The notes under the pieces: model-generated
What the model saw: the letters and a program-made list of their open reading frames with translations, nothing else
The model's database searches: none
Told to the model about the DNA's origin: nothing
Assembly: GCA_964471865.1 (NCBI GenBank)
Contig: CAYYHU010000005.1
Coordinates: 1-64,000, forward strand
Direction: 5' to 3'
Length of the DNA: 64,000 nucleotides
Source of the DNA: CAYMUC01 sp964471865
GTDB taxonomy: Bacteria > Actinomycetota > Acidimicrobiia > Acidimicrobiales > Ilumatobacteraceae
Made by a program: the position numbers and the translations under genes
Part shown: positions 44,437-54,108 of the stretch, one piece after another
Layout of the letters: each line of letters opens with the position of its first letter
Position numbering within the stretch: position 1 is the first letter of the stretch

Positions 44437-45249
44437 TTAGCCAGTGCGTCGACGACGCCGGGCGCCCCAGATCGCTCCCAACACCATCAAGGTGATGCTC
44501 GCCGCGAGCAGCAGGGTGGCGAGCACGTTGACCTGAGCGGGGAACTGCACGCGGAAACTGGCGTTGATGTACACCGGGAACGTGGACAACGAACCGGCGT
44601 TGAACAAGGTGATGATGAAATCGTCGATCGACAGCGCAAACGACAACAACGCGGCGGCGGCGATTCCGGGGAGGATCAGCGGGAACGTCACCGTCCAGAA
44701 CGTCCGTATCGCCGAGGCTCCCAGATCCGCTGCGGCCTGCTCGAGTGTCCAGTCGAATCCCCGCACCCGGGCTCGTACCGTGAGAGCGACGAAACTCACC
44801 TGGAACATCACATGGGCGATGATCACCGTGGTCGATCCCCGAGAGACGTCCCAGTCGAGAAACAGCGTCGCGAGCGAGGATCCCAACACGACCTCGGGGG
44901 TGGTGAGAGGAAGGACCAGCAAGAAGCCGAGAGGTCCCGAGCCACGGAACCGGTAACGCGCGAGCGCCAAAGCCATCATCGTGCCCAAGATCGTCGCGAT
45001 CGTGGTGGACACCAGCGCGATCCTGACGCTCTGGGTGAACGCGTCGGTGAGGTTCGAATCCGAGAACGGATCACGCCAGTTGTCCCAGGTGAAACGCTGC
45101 CAGATCACGTTGTATTTGCCGGCGGGTTCGTTGAACGAGAACGCCACGATCCACACGATCGGCACGAACAGATAGGCGAGTGCCGCCGCCGCGATCGCGT
45201 TGATGCCCCAGCGTCCCAATCGTCCCCGGGTGCTCGTGGGCATCGTCAT
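44437..45249 (-). CDS. ABC importer permease, PotC-like
   Basis: 270 residues, six membrane helices. The BPD permease motif EQAAADLGASAIRTFWTVTFPLI (EAA-G) is present. Partners with the PotB-like protein encoded 10 nt upstream. Likely cytoplasmic-membrane component of a polyamine or related importer. Confidence 0.9.
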   Translation of the reverse strand: MTMPTSTRGRLGRWGINAIAAAALAYLFVPIVWIVAFSFNEPAGKYNVIWQRFTWDNWRDPFSDSNLTDAFTQSVRIALVSTTIATILGTMMALALARYRFRGSGPLGFLLVLPLTTPEVVLGSSLATLFLDWDVSRGSTTVIIAHVMFQVSFVALTVRARVRGFDWTLEQAAADLGASAIRTFWTVTFPLILPGIAAAALLSFALSIDDFIITLFNAGSLSTFPVYINASFRVQFPAQVNVLATLLLAASITLMVLGAIWGARRRRRTG

Positions 45250-45259
45250 GGGAGCCGAC

Positions 45260-46333
45260 TCATGTGAGGTCCTCGGTTCCGAAGAACCGGCTGTAGACGA
45301 TCACGGCGATGGTGATGATGATCATCAGCACGAAGGCCATCGCTGCGGCGAGTGGGTAGTTGTTCTGCACCAGGAACTGGTCTTGGATCGAGTTGCCGAT
45401 CATCGTGGTGTTCGGATTACCCAGATACTGAGCGTTGACGAAATCGCCCGACGCGGGAATGAACGTGAGCAACGTGCCCGCGAAGACTCCCGGCAGAGAC
45501 AACGGAACCACGATCTTGCGAAACGCTCCGAACGCCCCCGAATACAGATCCCGGGCCGCATGAACGAGACGCTCGTCGATCTTGTCCAGACTCACGTAGA
45601 TCGGAAGGATCATGAACGGCAAGAAGTTGTAGGTCAGGCCACCGATCACCGCAGCTGGTGTGTTGATCAGGCGATCACCCTCCATGATTCCGATCGCATC
45701 GAGGAGCCCCGTCAGGCGCAGCGTGTCGAGAACACCGACCACGGGTCCGTTATCGGACAGCAGGCTGCGCCAGGCGATGGTGCGAATCAGAAACGAGGTG
45801 AAGAACGGGATGACGACGAGTCCCAACAAGATCGCCTTGGCCCGTCCACCTCGGAACGCGATCACATAAGCGAGGGGATACCCGATAGCGATGGTGAGAA
45901 TCGTGGCGATCGATGCGTACAGGAATGCTCGACCCATCTGGGGGCCGAAATCGGTGAAGGCACGCCGATAGTTCTCGAACGTCCCGGTGAAGTCCGCCTC
46001 GACAGCGAAGCGACTGGGTAGTTCGGAGAGCGACAAGCGGGCCAGCACCACCAAGGGGGCCAGATAGAACAACGCCAGCCACAGCGTGCCGGGCTTCAAC
46101 AGTCCGTAGGGCGCAAGCTTTCGACGAGCATCGGGCCCTGCGAACAGCGCCGTCGCGACCACGGTGATGACCGCCATTGCGACGAGGGCGAGTACCACGA
46201 GAGCCACCGGCCCCGTGACCCATCGCGCCCCCACCCCGACCAGAGCCAGACCACCCAGCGCAAGAGCGAGCAGCCCGGTTCGTTCGGGATGGGACGCGAT
46301 GATGGTCGAGGGACGCGACGGCGACGCGGCCAT
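45260..46333 (-). CDS. ABC importer permease, PotB-like
   Basis: 357 residues. Long N-terminal hydrophobic extension (three helices) followed by six permease helices; the EAA motif is HAARDLYSGAFGAFRKIVVPLSLPG. Follows the substrate-binding gene by 9 nt. Confidence 0.9.
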   Translation of the reverse strand: MAASPSRPSTIIASHPERTGLLALALGGLALVGVGARWVTGPVALVVLALVAMAVITVVATALFAGPDARRKLAPYGLLKPGTLWLALFYLAPLVVLARLSLSELPSRFAVEADFTGTFENYRRAFTDFGPQMGRAFLYASIATILTIAIGYPLAYVIAFRGGRAKAILLGLVVIPFFTSFLIRTIAWRSLLSDNGPVVGVLDTLRLTGLLDAIGIMEGDRLINTPAAVIGGLTYNFLPFMILPIYVSLDKIDERLVHAARDLYSGAFGAFRKIVVPLSLPGVFAGTLLTFIPASGDFVNAQYLGNPNTTMIGNSIQDQFLVQNNYPLAAAMAFVLMIIITIAVIVYSRFFGTEDLT

Positions 46334-46342
46334 CAGAGGTGG

Positions 46343-47554
46343 TCAGGCCCCCGTGATTCGAGAGAACGCCGCGTCGAATTCGGCTTCGACGTCCTCGCTC
46401 AGCGATGCGAACGGATACACATTGGCCAACACCTCGGCATCCGGGAAGATCAACGGGTTCGCGGCGAGTTCGGGATCGATCTTGTCGATCTCCTCTCGCA
46501 CACCCGCCACCGGCGATACGTACTGCACCCACGCTGCGATCTGAGCGGCCTGCACCGGGTCGTAGACGAAGTTCATCCAGGCTGCGGCCTGATCCCGATT
46601 GGCGGCACCCTTGGGCATCACCATCGTGTCGGCCCAACTCGTGGCCCCCTCCTCGGGGAAGACGAACTGGATCCGAGGATCGTCGTACTGCAACTGCGCG
46701 ACGTCACCGGACCATGCGATACAGGCTGCGAAGTTCCCATTCGACAGATCATCGAAATAGTCGTTGCCGTGGAAACGACGGATCTGACCCGAGTCCTTGG
46801 CGGCTTCGAGCTGCTCGAAGGCCGGCGCGGCCTGATCGAAACTCGTGATGGTCGAGATGTCGATACCCAAACCGAGCATCAACAAGCCCATCGTGTCGCG
46901 CATTTCGGTCAGCATGCCGATCTTGCCGGCGAAGGCCGGATCGAAAAGGTCTTCGACGCTGCGGATCTCGCGACCGGTCACCTCGGGGTTGTACGCGATT
47001 CCGGCAAAGCCTGTCTGCCAGGGCAGCGAGTACTCCCCCGCCGGATCCCAGGCCGGGTTACGGAGGTCGGGACGCAAGTTGACGGCGTTGGGGACCTGAT
47101 CGAGGGGCAACGGATCCACCCATCCCAGTCGGATGAGGCGCCCGGCCATCCAACCGGTGGGGGCGATGAGGTCGGGATCGATACGGTCCCCCCGACCCAG
47201 GATCGGCTGGATGACGGCGAAGTACTCGTTGTTGTCGTTGAAGGCCTCGGTGTAGCGCATCGAGATGCCCGTGGCTTCGGTGAACCGGTCGACGGTGCCG
47301 ATGAGTCCGTCCTCGGTGGGATCGATATAGGCCGGCCAGTTCTCGAAGAACAACGAACCCGGACCCGATGAGGCCGTCGTGGCCGGCGCTGCAGTCGTAC
47401 CGGGCGCCTGCGTGGTCGCCGAGGACGAATCGTCGTCACCACAGGCCGCCAGCAACGCCGGCAGGGACAGTCCCGCGGCCCCGGCGAGACCGCCCCGGAT
47501 CAGGAACTGACGACGATCCACGCGCTGGGGCCGCCGATGGGGATGGTTGGTCAT
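46343..47554 (-). CDS. Extracellular solute-binding protein, PotD-like Tat lipoprotein
   Basis: 403 residues. Signal peptide with twin arginine DRRQFLIRGG and lipobox LLAACG, so a Tat-exported lipoprotein. Mature part has PotD features: FFENWPAYIDP, WQTGFAGIAYNP, AWSGDVAQL. SD GGAGGA before ATG 47554. Predicted ligand spermidine/putrescine or related, by family and by the neighbouring aldehyde dehydrogenase. Confidence 0.9.
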   Translation of the reverse strand: MTNHPHRRPQRVDRRQFLIRGGLAGAAGLSLPALLAACGDDDSSSATTQAPGTTAAPATTASSGPGSLFFENWPAYIDPTEDGLIGTVDRFTEATGISMRYTEAFNDNNEYFAVIQPILGRGDRIDPDLIAPTGWMAGRLIRLGWVDPLPLDQVPNAVNLRPDLRNPAWDPAGEYSLPWQTGFAGIAYNPEVTGREIRSVEDLFDPAFAGKIGMLTEMRDTMGLLMLGLGIDISTITSFDQAAPAFEQLEAAKDSGQIRRFHGNDYFDDLSNGNFAACIAWSGDVAQLQYDDPRIQFVFPEEGATSWADTMVMPKGAANRDQAAAWMNFVYDPVQAAQIAAWVQYVSPVAGVREEIDKIDPELAANPLIFPDAEVLANVYPFASLSEDVEAEFDAAFSRITGA

Positions 47555-47612
47555 GGTCGTTCCTCCGGTTGTTCACGGGTTGAAGGGACGGGATGCGCCG
47601 TCAGGTCGACGG

Positions 47613-48761
47613 TCACAGGTGCGCCTCGATGTGGTCGACGTCGGTTCGGGTCGAACCGGCTCGTGCCGGCCAGCCATCGAGAAGATAGGGCAGATCATCA
47701 CCCCAGGTGACCCACAAGGGGTCACCTGGCCGCAAAAAAGGCAGATCGTCATGAGCGGTCACATTGACCACGACGTCGGTGCCATCCGCCAGGAGCACCA
47801 CGGCTCGTACGGCGGGCCCCTGAAAAGTGACGTCTTCGACTCGTCCCTCGAGCCCATGTCCGGCGGCGGGTTCTTCCCGGCTCGGGCGCAACGCCTCGGG
47901 GCGCAACATCACCGACACCGGCGCGCCGGGCTGGGTGACGTGGCCTCCACGGGCGCGTACCGTGGTTCCGGTTCGCAAGGTGACGACGGTGTCGGAGCCA
48001 TCGGTGGCCTCGACGGTTCCCGGAAGCAGGTTCGCTGAACCGATGAACCCCGCGACGAAGAGCGTCGCAGGGCGCTGATAGATCTCTTGTGGCGTGCCGA
48101 TCTGTTCGACGGTGCCCTCGTTCATCACCGCGATTCGGTCACTCATCGACAAGGCCTCACCCTGGTCATGGGTGACGAAGACGAAGGTGATTCCGACTTC
48201 GCGTTGGATCCGCTTCAGTTCGATCTGCATCGCTTCGCGCAACTTGAGATCGAGCGCCGCAAGCGGCTCGTCGAGGAGCAGAGCACTGGGGAAGTTCACC
48301 AACGCCCGAGCCAACGCCACCCGCTGCTGTTGACCCCCTGACAGCGCTGCCGGACGACGCTGCGCGTAGTCGCCGAGGCGGACCACCTCGAGCATCTCGC
48401 GCACCCGACGATCGATATCGGCTCGCGGCACCTTGGCACTGCGTGGGCCATAGGCCACGTTGTCGTACACGCTCATATGGGGAAACAACGCGTACTGCTG
48501 GAACACCGTGTTGACGTTGCGACGATGAGGAGGAACCTTCGAGACGTCGTCACCGTCGAGCATCACCCGTCCCGAACTGGGTTGTTCGAATCCGGCGATC
48601 ATCTTGAGAGTCGTCGTCTTGCCACACCCGGAAGGGCCCAGCATCGCGAAGAACTCACCGCGCCCGATCGCGAAATCGGCCTCGCGTACGGCGTGGACCG
48701 CGCCGTACTGCTTCGTGACATGGTCGAGTCGGATGACCTCATCACGGGTCACGGGCACCAT
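47613..48761 (-). CDS. ABC importer ATP-binding protein, PotA-like
   Basis: 382 residues. Walker [13 protein letters not shown], signature [17 protein letters not shown], Walker [14 protein letters not shown]-loop VFVTHDQ, and C-terminal TOBE-type domain. ATG 48761 is chosen because the domain starts there; the ORF could extend to 48803. First gene of the importer operon; 78 nt after the aldehyde dehydrogenase stop. Confidence 0.92.
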   Translation of the reverse strand: MVPVTRDEVIRLDHVTKQYGAVHAVREADFAIGRGEFFAMLGPSGCGKTTTLKMIAGFEQPSSGRVMLDGDDVSKVPPHRRNVNTVFQQYALFPHMSVYDNVAYGPRSAKVPRADIDRRVREMLEVVRLGDYAQRRPAALSGGQQQRVALARALVNFPSALLLDEPLAALDLKLREAMQIELKRIQREVGITFVFVTHDQGEALSMSDRIAVMNEGTVEQIGTPQEIYQRPATLFVAGFIGSANLLPGTVEATDGSDTVVTLRTGTTVRARGGHVTQPGAPVSVMLRPEALRPSREEPAAGHGLEGRVEDVTFQGPAVRAVVLLADGTDVVVNVTAHDDLPFLRPGDPLWVTWGDDLPYLLDGWPARAGSTRTDVDHIEAHL

Positions 48762-48839
48762 CACATGGTCCCACCTGCGACCCGTCCTGGGCAAGCACAT
48801 CATGTGAGCCGCTCGGCCCGAGCGCGATCGAGCCCGATG

Positions 48840-50264
48840 TCACGAGTCCAGATTCACCATGACGTGTTTGATCCGGGTGTAGTCGTCGAGTGCGTACATC
48901 GACAGGTCCTTGCCATACCCGGACCGCTTGTAGCCGCCATGGGGCATCTCGGCGACGAGAGGAATGTGGGTGTTGATCCACACACATCCGAAATCGAGAG
49001 CTTTGGCCATGCGCATCGCGCGGCCCACGTCGCGAGTCCACACGCTCGACGCAAGTCCGTACTCGACACCATTGGCCCATGTGAGAGCTTGGGCTTCGTC
49101 ATCGAAACGCTGCACGGTGATCACAGGACCAAAGATCTCCTGCTGAATCATCTCGTCGGTCTGTTCGAGACCCGCCACGACCGTGGGCTCATAGAAATAG
49201 CCCGCACGATCGAGTCGGTGACCTCCGGTGAGGACCTCGGCATGATCGGGCACCCGATCGAGGAATCCGGCGACCCGGGACAACTGGGCCGGATTGTTCA
49301 AAGGCCCGTACAAGACGTCATCGTCGGGATCTCCGGTACGAGTGGACCGGGCGACCTGCGCGAGCGCGGCGACGAAATCGTCATGGACCCGTGGTCCTGC
49401 AAGGACGCGAGTAGCCGCGGTGCAGTCCTGGCCGGCGTTGAAATATCCCGCCGTCGCGATGCCTTCGGCTGCCGCTTCCACATCGGCGTCGTCGAAGACG
49501 ATGACGGGGGCCTTTCCCCCGAGTTCGAGATGCACCCGTTTCAACCCTGCCGCAGCGGCGCTCGCGACTTCCATACCTGCGCGCACCGAACCGGTCACCG
49601 AGACCATCGCCGGAGTCGGATGTGCCACCATCGCGCGACCCGTATCCCGGTCCCCGCAGATCACGTTGAACACCCCCGGAGGCAAGAACTCCGCCGCGAT
49701 CTCGGCCAACAACAACGTGGAGACCGGTGTGGTATCGCTCGGCTTGAGCACCACGGTGTTGCCTGCGGCGAGAGCCGGTCCGAACTTCCACACCGCCATC
49801 ATCATCGGGTAGTTCCACGGTGCCACCTGAGCGCAGACTCCCACGGGTTCACGCCGGATGATCGAAGTCATCGACGCCATGTACTCCCCGGCTGCACGAC
49901 CCTCGAGGTGGCGTGCGGCGGTGGCGAAGAACCGCAGTTGATCCACCATCGGAGGGATCTCTTCACTCGCAGTGAGCGCCCGAGGCTTCCCGGTGTTGCG
50001 AACCTCGGCATCGATGAGATCACCGGCTCGGGCTTCGAGAGCGTCGGCGATGCGGAACAACGCCAGTGAGCGTTCCCCCGGGGTCTGACCCGCCCACCCC
50101 GCAAAGGCCGCCTCGGCGACCTCCATGGCCCGGTCGACATCGGCATCCACCGATCGCGGCGCGGCGGCATAGGCCTCCCCTGTCACCGGGTCGATCACAG
50201 GGGTGGTCTCGCCCTCGACACTGGCCGTTCGCTCTCCGCCGATGAAGTTCCACAACTGGTCCAT
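48840..50264 (-). CDS. Aminobutyraldehyde-type NAD-dependent aldehyde dehydrogenase
   Basis: 474 residues. [14 protein letters not shown], the active Glu in [12 protein letters not shown], and the active Cys in [13 protein letters not shown]. Resembles gamma-aminobutyraldehyde dehydrogenases (PatD/Prr). Its place directly upstream of a PotABCD-type importer suggests oxidation of an aldehyde from putrescine or another polyamine. Substrate preference cannot be proved from sequence. Confidence 0.88.
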   Translation of the reverse strand: MDQLWNFIGGERTASVEGETTPVIDPVTGEAYAAAPRSVDADVDRAMEVAEAAFAGWAGQTPGERSLALFRIADALEARAGDLIDAEVRNTGKPRALTASEEIPPMVDQLRFFATAARHLEGRAAGEYMASMTSIIRREPVGVCAQVAPWNYPMMMAVWKFGPALAAGNTVVLKPSDTTPVSTLLLAEIAAEFLPPGVFNVICGDRDTGRAMVAHPTPAMVSVTGSVRAGMEVASAAAAGLKRVHLELGGKAPVIVFDDADVEAAAEGIATAGYFNAGQDCTAATRVLAGPRVHDDFVAALAQVARSTRTGDPDDDVLYGPLNNPAQLSRVAGFLDRVPDHAEVLTGGHRLDRAGYFYEPTVVAGLEQTDEMIQQEIFGPVITVQRFDDEAQALTWANGVEYGLASSVWTRDVGRAMRMAKALDFGCVWINTHIPLVAEMPHGGYKRSGYGKDLSMYALDDYTRIKHVMVNLDS

Positions 50265-50340
50265 GGCGTCATCGTGACAGATTCGCCACCCACCTCTGCG
50301 CGCGTCCGCGACAGGTCCGTGGAGGATCCATGATGGTGCC

Positions 50341-51471
50341 ATGACGCGTTTCGCCACCGTGGGTGTCCCCACCGAGATCAAACCGGCCGAAGGCCGGGTC
50401 GCGCTCACCCCTGACGGAGTGCGTGAGCTCGAACGCACCGGCGTCGAGGTCCATATCCAGTCCGGAGCCGGTGAAGCGGCGTCGATCACCGATGCCGACT
50501 TCGAAGCGGCCGGAGCCACGATCGTTGCGTCATCTGCTGACGCGTGGGCCTGTGATCTCGTGGTCAAGGTCAAAGAACCCCTCGAGTCCGAGTTCGCCTT
50601 CCTGCGCGCCGACCTCACGTTGTTCACCTATCTCCACCTCGCAGCCGCCCCCGAGGTCGCTACCGCTCTTCTCGCCGCTGGCACCACCGCCCTCGCCTAC
50701 GAAACCGTCCAGGACGCGTCAGGGGCGCTGCCGTTGCTGGCTCCGATGAGTGAGGTCGCTGGACGCCTCGCTCCTCAGATGGCCGCGCAGTTCCTCGAAC
50801 GCCATCGCGGTGGCCGGGGTGTGTTGATGGGCGGCGCCCCTGGGGTTCGTCCCGCCCGAGTCGTGGTCCTGGGCGCCGGCAATGTCGGCTGGAATGCGGC
50901 CTGGATCGCCGCCGGTATGGAAGCCGAGGTCGTGCTCGTGGACAAGAACCTCGACCGCTTGCGCTTCGTCGATCAGATCCATCGGGGCCGCATCTCGACC
51001 ATGGCGTCCAATCGCGGAGCGATCGAACGAGCGGTCTCGGAAGCGGATGCGGTCATCGGTGCCGTTCTCGTCGCCGGAGGTCGCGCGCCCGTGGTCGTGG
51101 CCGAGGACCTCGTCGCCGCCATGCGCCCCGGATCGGTGATCGTGGATGTCGCGGTCGATCAAGGCGGGTGTATCGCCACGACGACACCGACGACTCATGA
51201 CGATCCGATTCGGATCCATCACGAGGTACTGCACTACGGGGTGACCAACATGCCCGGCGCAGTACCTCACACCAGCACCTACGCGTTGACGAACGCGACT
51301 CTTGGGTATCTCGTGGCTGTGGCCGAGCACGGGGTCGCCCAGGCCGCTCGCCGAGATCCGGCCTTGGCCCGAGGCCTCAACACCGTTGCAGGACACATCA
51401 CGAATGATGCCGTCGCCGATGCTCTTGGTGAGACATCGGTCCCGTGGGCCGATCTGCTGGCACCCTCCTGA
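50341..51471 (+). CDS. ald: Alanine dehydrogenase
   Basis: 376 residues. [21 protein letters not shown] at the N-terminus, [29 protein letters not shown] (Rossmann) and [15 protein letters not shown]. Reversible NAD-linked deamination of L-alanine. Divergent from the aldehyde dehydrogenase with 76 nt between starts. Confidence 0.93.
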   Translation: MTRFATVGVPTEIKPAEGRVALTPDGVRELERTGVEVHIQSGAGEAASITDADFEAAGATIVASSADAWACDLVVKVKEPLESEFAFLRADLTLFTYLHLAAAPEVATALLAAGTTALAYETVQDASGALPLLAPMSEVAGRLAPQMAAQFLERHRGGRGVLMGGAPGVRPARVVVLGAGNVGWNAAWIAAGMEAEVVLVDKNLDRLRFVDQIHRGRISTMASNRGAIERAVSEADAVIGAVLVAGGRAPVVVAEDLVAAMRPGSVIVDVAVDQGGCIATTTPTTHDDPIRIHHEVLHYGVTNMPGAVPHTSTYALTNATLGYLVAVAEHGVAQAARRDPALARGLNTVAGHITNDAVADALGETSVPWADLLAPS

Positions 51472-51493
51472 CAGCACCCCCGGCACCCCCAGC

Positions 51494-51499
51494 TAGGGT
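51494..51499 (+). promoter_or_regulatory. Putative -10 (TAGGGT) for P450 gene
   Basis: TAGGGT, 6 nt, ATG 51506. Confidence 0.5.
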
Positions 51500-51505
51500 G
51501 CCGAG

Positions 51506-52726
51506 ATGATCCGAGACGTCGCCGATCTGGACCTGCCCCTCGTCGACACCTTCGAGGTCGGGGACCGCGCCGAACGCACCCGGCTTCAACAACAAGCCGC
51601 TCAGGAACACTGGGTGGTGCGTGGCAACCTCGGATACGCGGTCCTGCGCTACGACGACGCGGTCACGGTGCTGCGCGACAAGCGATGGCATTCGGCTGCG
51701 TCGAAGATCGCGGAGCTGTCGGGAGTCGACAATCCCGAGTTCCTTCGTCGTCGGCGGGTGTCGATCCTGACCGCGGAGGGTGACGAACACACCCGGCTGC
51801 GACGGTTGGTGGCTCCCGCGTTCTCACCACGTGCCGCTGATCGCCTGCGGCCCTTCATGCGCGAGGTCATGAACGGCCTCATCGACGAGATCGCCCACAC
51901 GGGCTCATGCGATGCGGTGGCGTCGATCTGCGACCCCTATCCGATCCCGGTGATCTGTGAACTGCTCGGCGCCCCGGCGAGCGATTGGCAGTCGTTCAGT
52001 CGTTGGGCCACCGATGTGCTCAAGATCTTCGATTTCAACCTCAACGTCGATCTACCCGTGATCATGGCCGCCCAGGACGAACTCGAGGCGTACACCTTGG
52101 ATCTGATCTCGGCGCGACGCGATCGGCCCGGAGACGACCTTCTCACGGCATTGATCGCAGCCGAGGAAGCCGGCGACCGTTTGTCCCCCACCGAACTCGT
52201 GGTCATGGTCGAAGCCGTCATCCTCGGAGGAACCGACACCACCCGCAATCAGCTCGGGCTCGCTTTGGCGCTCTTTGCCGAACACCCCGATCAATGGGCC
52301 TTGCTCGGCGAACGCCCCGAACTCGCAGCCCGAGCCGTCGAAGAAGTGATGAGGGTGGCGGGGGCGGTGCGAGGAACGGGCCGCATCGCGAGTGAGGACA
52401 TCGTGATGCGCGATGTGCGCTTCCCGGCGGGAACGCTCGTGGGTACGAGCCTCGCCACCGCCAATCGGGACCCGAGTGTGTTCCCCGACCCCGATCGTTT
52501 CGACATCACCCGCGAGCCCGTCGGCCAGCCCCAGCTCACCTTCGGGTCCGGCATCCACTACTGCCTCGGGGCCTCCTTGGCGCGCGCCGAGCTTCAAGAA
52601 GCGTTGCCACTGCTCGCACAACGGCTTCCCGGTCTGCGTCTCGATGGTGAGGTCCGATACAAATCGGCACTCGCGGGAATCTTCGGACCCACCGACTTGC
52701 CGATCGCGTTCGATCCCGCACCCTGA
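51506..52726 (+). CDS. Cytochrome P450
   Basis: 406 residues, soluble bacterial P450. I-helix ILGGTDTTRNQLG (acidic/Thr pair), K-helix EEVMR (ExxR), heme ligand loop FGSGIHYCLGASLARAE (Cys). Substrate unknown. No ferredoxin gene is adjacent. Each of this gene and the F420 oxidoreductase that follows 25 nt downstream has its own putative -10. Confidence 0.93.
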   Translation: MIRDVADLDLPLVDTFEVGDRAERTRLQQQAAQEHWVVRGNLGYAVLRYDDAVTVLRDKRWHSAASKIAELSGVDNPEFLRRRRVSILTAEGDEHTRLRRLVAPAFSPRAADRLRPFMREVMNGLIDEIAHTGSCDAVASICDPYPIPVICELLGAPASDWQSFSRWATDVLKIFDFNLNVDLPVIMAAQDELEAYTLDLISARRDRPGDDLLTALIAAEEAGDRLSPTELVVMVEAVILGGTDTTRNQLGLALALFAEHPDQWALLGERPELAARAVEEVMRVAGAVRGTGRIASEDIVMRDVRFPAGTLVGTSLATANRDPSVFPDPDRFDITREPVGQPQLTFGSGIHYCLGASLARAELQEALPLLAQRLPGLRLDGEVRYKSALAGIFGPTDLPIAFDPAP

Positions 52727-52738
52727 GCCTCACTCGCG

Positions 52739-52744
52739 TAGCGT
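52739..52744 (+). promoter_or_regulatory. Putative -10 (TAGCGT) for F420 oxidoreductase
   Basis: TAGCGT, 7 nt, ATG 52752. Confidence 0.5.
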
Positions 52745-52751
52745 CACCGAC

Positions 52752-53789
52752 ATGCGCGAACTGAAACTCGGATACAACACCGGCTACTGGGGCAGCGGTC
52801 CCCCGGCGGGAGTGATGGAAGCGATCGCCGAGGCTGAACGGCTCGGTTATTCGAGCATCTGGACCGCGGAGGCCTACGGCAGCGATGCCCTCACCCCGCT
52901 GGCCTGGTGGGGGGCGCACACCTCGACGGTGCAACTGGGCACAGCGATCATTCAGATGAGCGCTCGGACCCCCTCGGCGACCGCGATGGCGGCGATGACG
53001 ATGGACCATCTCTCGGGTGGTCGTTTCATCCTCGGACTGGGCGCGTCAGGACCCCAGGTGGTCGAAGGCTGGTACGGCCAGCCCTATCCCAAGCCGCTCG
53101 CACGCACCCGCGAGTACATCGAGATCGTGCGGCGCATCATTCGGCGCGAGGAGCCCGTGGACTTCCACGGCGAGTTCTACGACCTGCCGTTCCAGGGTGG
53201 CGCCGGACTCGGCAAGCCCCTCAAGAGCACGATCCACCCGTTGCGCACCGAGATCCCGATCTACCTCGGTGCCGAAGGTCCCAAGAACGTGGCGCTGTGC
53301 GCGGAACTCTGCGACGGTTGGCTGCCGTTGTTCTTCTCCCCCAAAGAAGACGCCTTCTATCGCCAGTGCCTGGCCGAAGGCTTCGATCGCTCTGGGGAAC
53401 CCGGCAAGGCGGATCGTTTCGATGTGGCCTCCACCGTGATGATCATCCCCGGTGACGACGCCGAGAAATGCGCCGATTTCGTGCGACCCTTCCTGGCGCT
53501 CTATGCCGGCGGTATGGGAGCGCGAGGCGCCAACTTCCACTTCGAAGTCTTCGCTCGGATGGGATACGAGGATGTGGCGCTCAAGGTGCAGGATCTCTAT
53601 CTCGCTGGCAAGAAGCAAGAGGCCGCAGCGGCGATTCCTCTCGCCATGGTCGAAGACGTGGCCCTCGTGGGTCCGCCCGACAAGATTCGTGACGAACTCG
53701 CCGCCTGGCGTGAAACCTGTATCACGACCTTCCTCGTGAGCGGTCCCGCTCAGGTGTTGCCGCTGTACGCGGATCTGATCCTGGGTTAG
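52752..53789 (+). CDS. LLM class F420-dependent oxidoreductase
   Basis: 345 residues: LKLGYNTGYWGSGPP, GYSSIWTAEAYGSDAL, VQLGTAIIQMSARTP, SGGRFILGLGASGPQVVEGWYG. Close to the TIGR03559-type F420 family of actinobacteria. Start ATG 52752 with TAGCGT 7 nt upstream; the frame is open further upstream but within the P450 gene. Substrate unknown. Confidence 0.9.
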   Translation: MRELKLGYNTGYWGSGPPAGVMEAIAEAERLGYSSIWTAEAYGSDALTPLAWWGAHTSTVQLGTAIIQMSARTPSATAMAAMTMDHLSGGRFILGLGASGPQVVEGWYGQPYPKPLARTREYIEIVRRIIRREEPVDFHGEFYDLPFQGGAGLGKPLKSTIHPLRTEIPIYLGAEGPKNVALCAELCDGWLPLFFSPKEDAFYRQCLAEGFDRSGEPGKADRFDVASTVMIIPGDDAEKCADFVRPFLALYAGGMGARGANFHFEVFARMGYEDVALKVQDLYLAGKKQEAAAAIPLAMVEDVALVGPPDKIRDELAAWRETCITTFLVSGPAQVLPLYADLILG

Positions 53790-53893
53790 ATCTGGGGGGT
53801 TGCGTCTGCGGGGCTCGGCCTGCGGGGCGAGGTCTGTGGGACGCGCTTCGGTCGGATCGGCGTCACCGGCTCACCATCGTGTGGTCGGCGCGC

Positions 53894-54064
53894 TCAGTCG
53901 CAACAGGAATCGCGCCAACCACACGAACCACAACGGAAATGGGCGTGTTCGGGATGCAGAGCTCCCCCACACAGCGGACACTCGGGAAAAACACCGAAGC
54001 GAGATCGCTCGACGCCACAGGTCGCAGCAGTCGTGGTGGGCGGGACAGGACTCGCAGCCTCCAT
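53894..54064 (-). CDS. Small zinc-ribbon protein
   Basis: 56 residues: CPLCGGALHPEHAHFRCGSCGW, a CxxC...CxxC ribbon, ending in a CC pair near the C-terminus. Starts ATG 54064; the 14 residues before it in the same frame are less plausible. Divergent from the MFS gene. Function unknown; real by motif but not verified. Confidence 0.55.
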   Translation of the reverse strand: MEAASPVPPTTTAATCGVERSRFGVFPECPLCGGALHPEHAHFRCGSCGWRDSCCD

Positions 54065-54108
54065 GCCCCTAGTGTGGCTCGCTGACGCCACTCGTGGCGG
54101 GACCATCG

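Noticed and set aside
44266..45267. 333-codon open frame on the plus strand, rich in Arg/Glu/Gln
   Set aside because: Antisense to the PotC-like permease; the repetitive composition is the mirror of membrane-helix codons.
48477..50069. 530-codon open frame on the plus strand
   Set aside because: Antisense to the aldehyde dehydrogenase and importer ATPase genes, both strongly supported.
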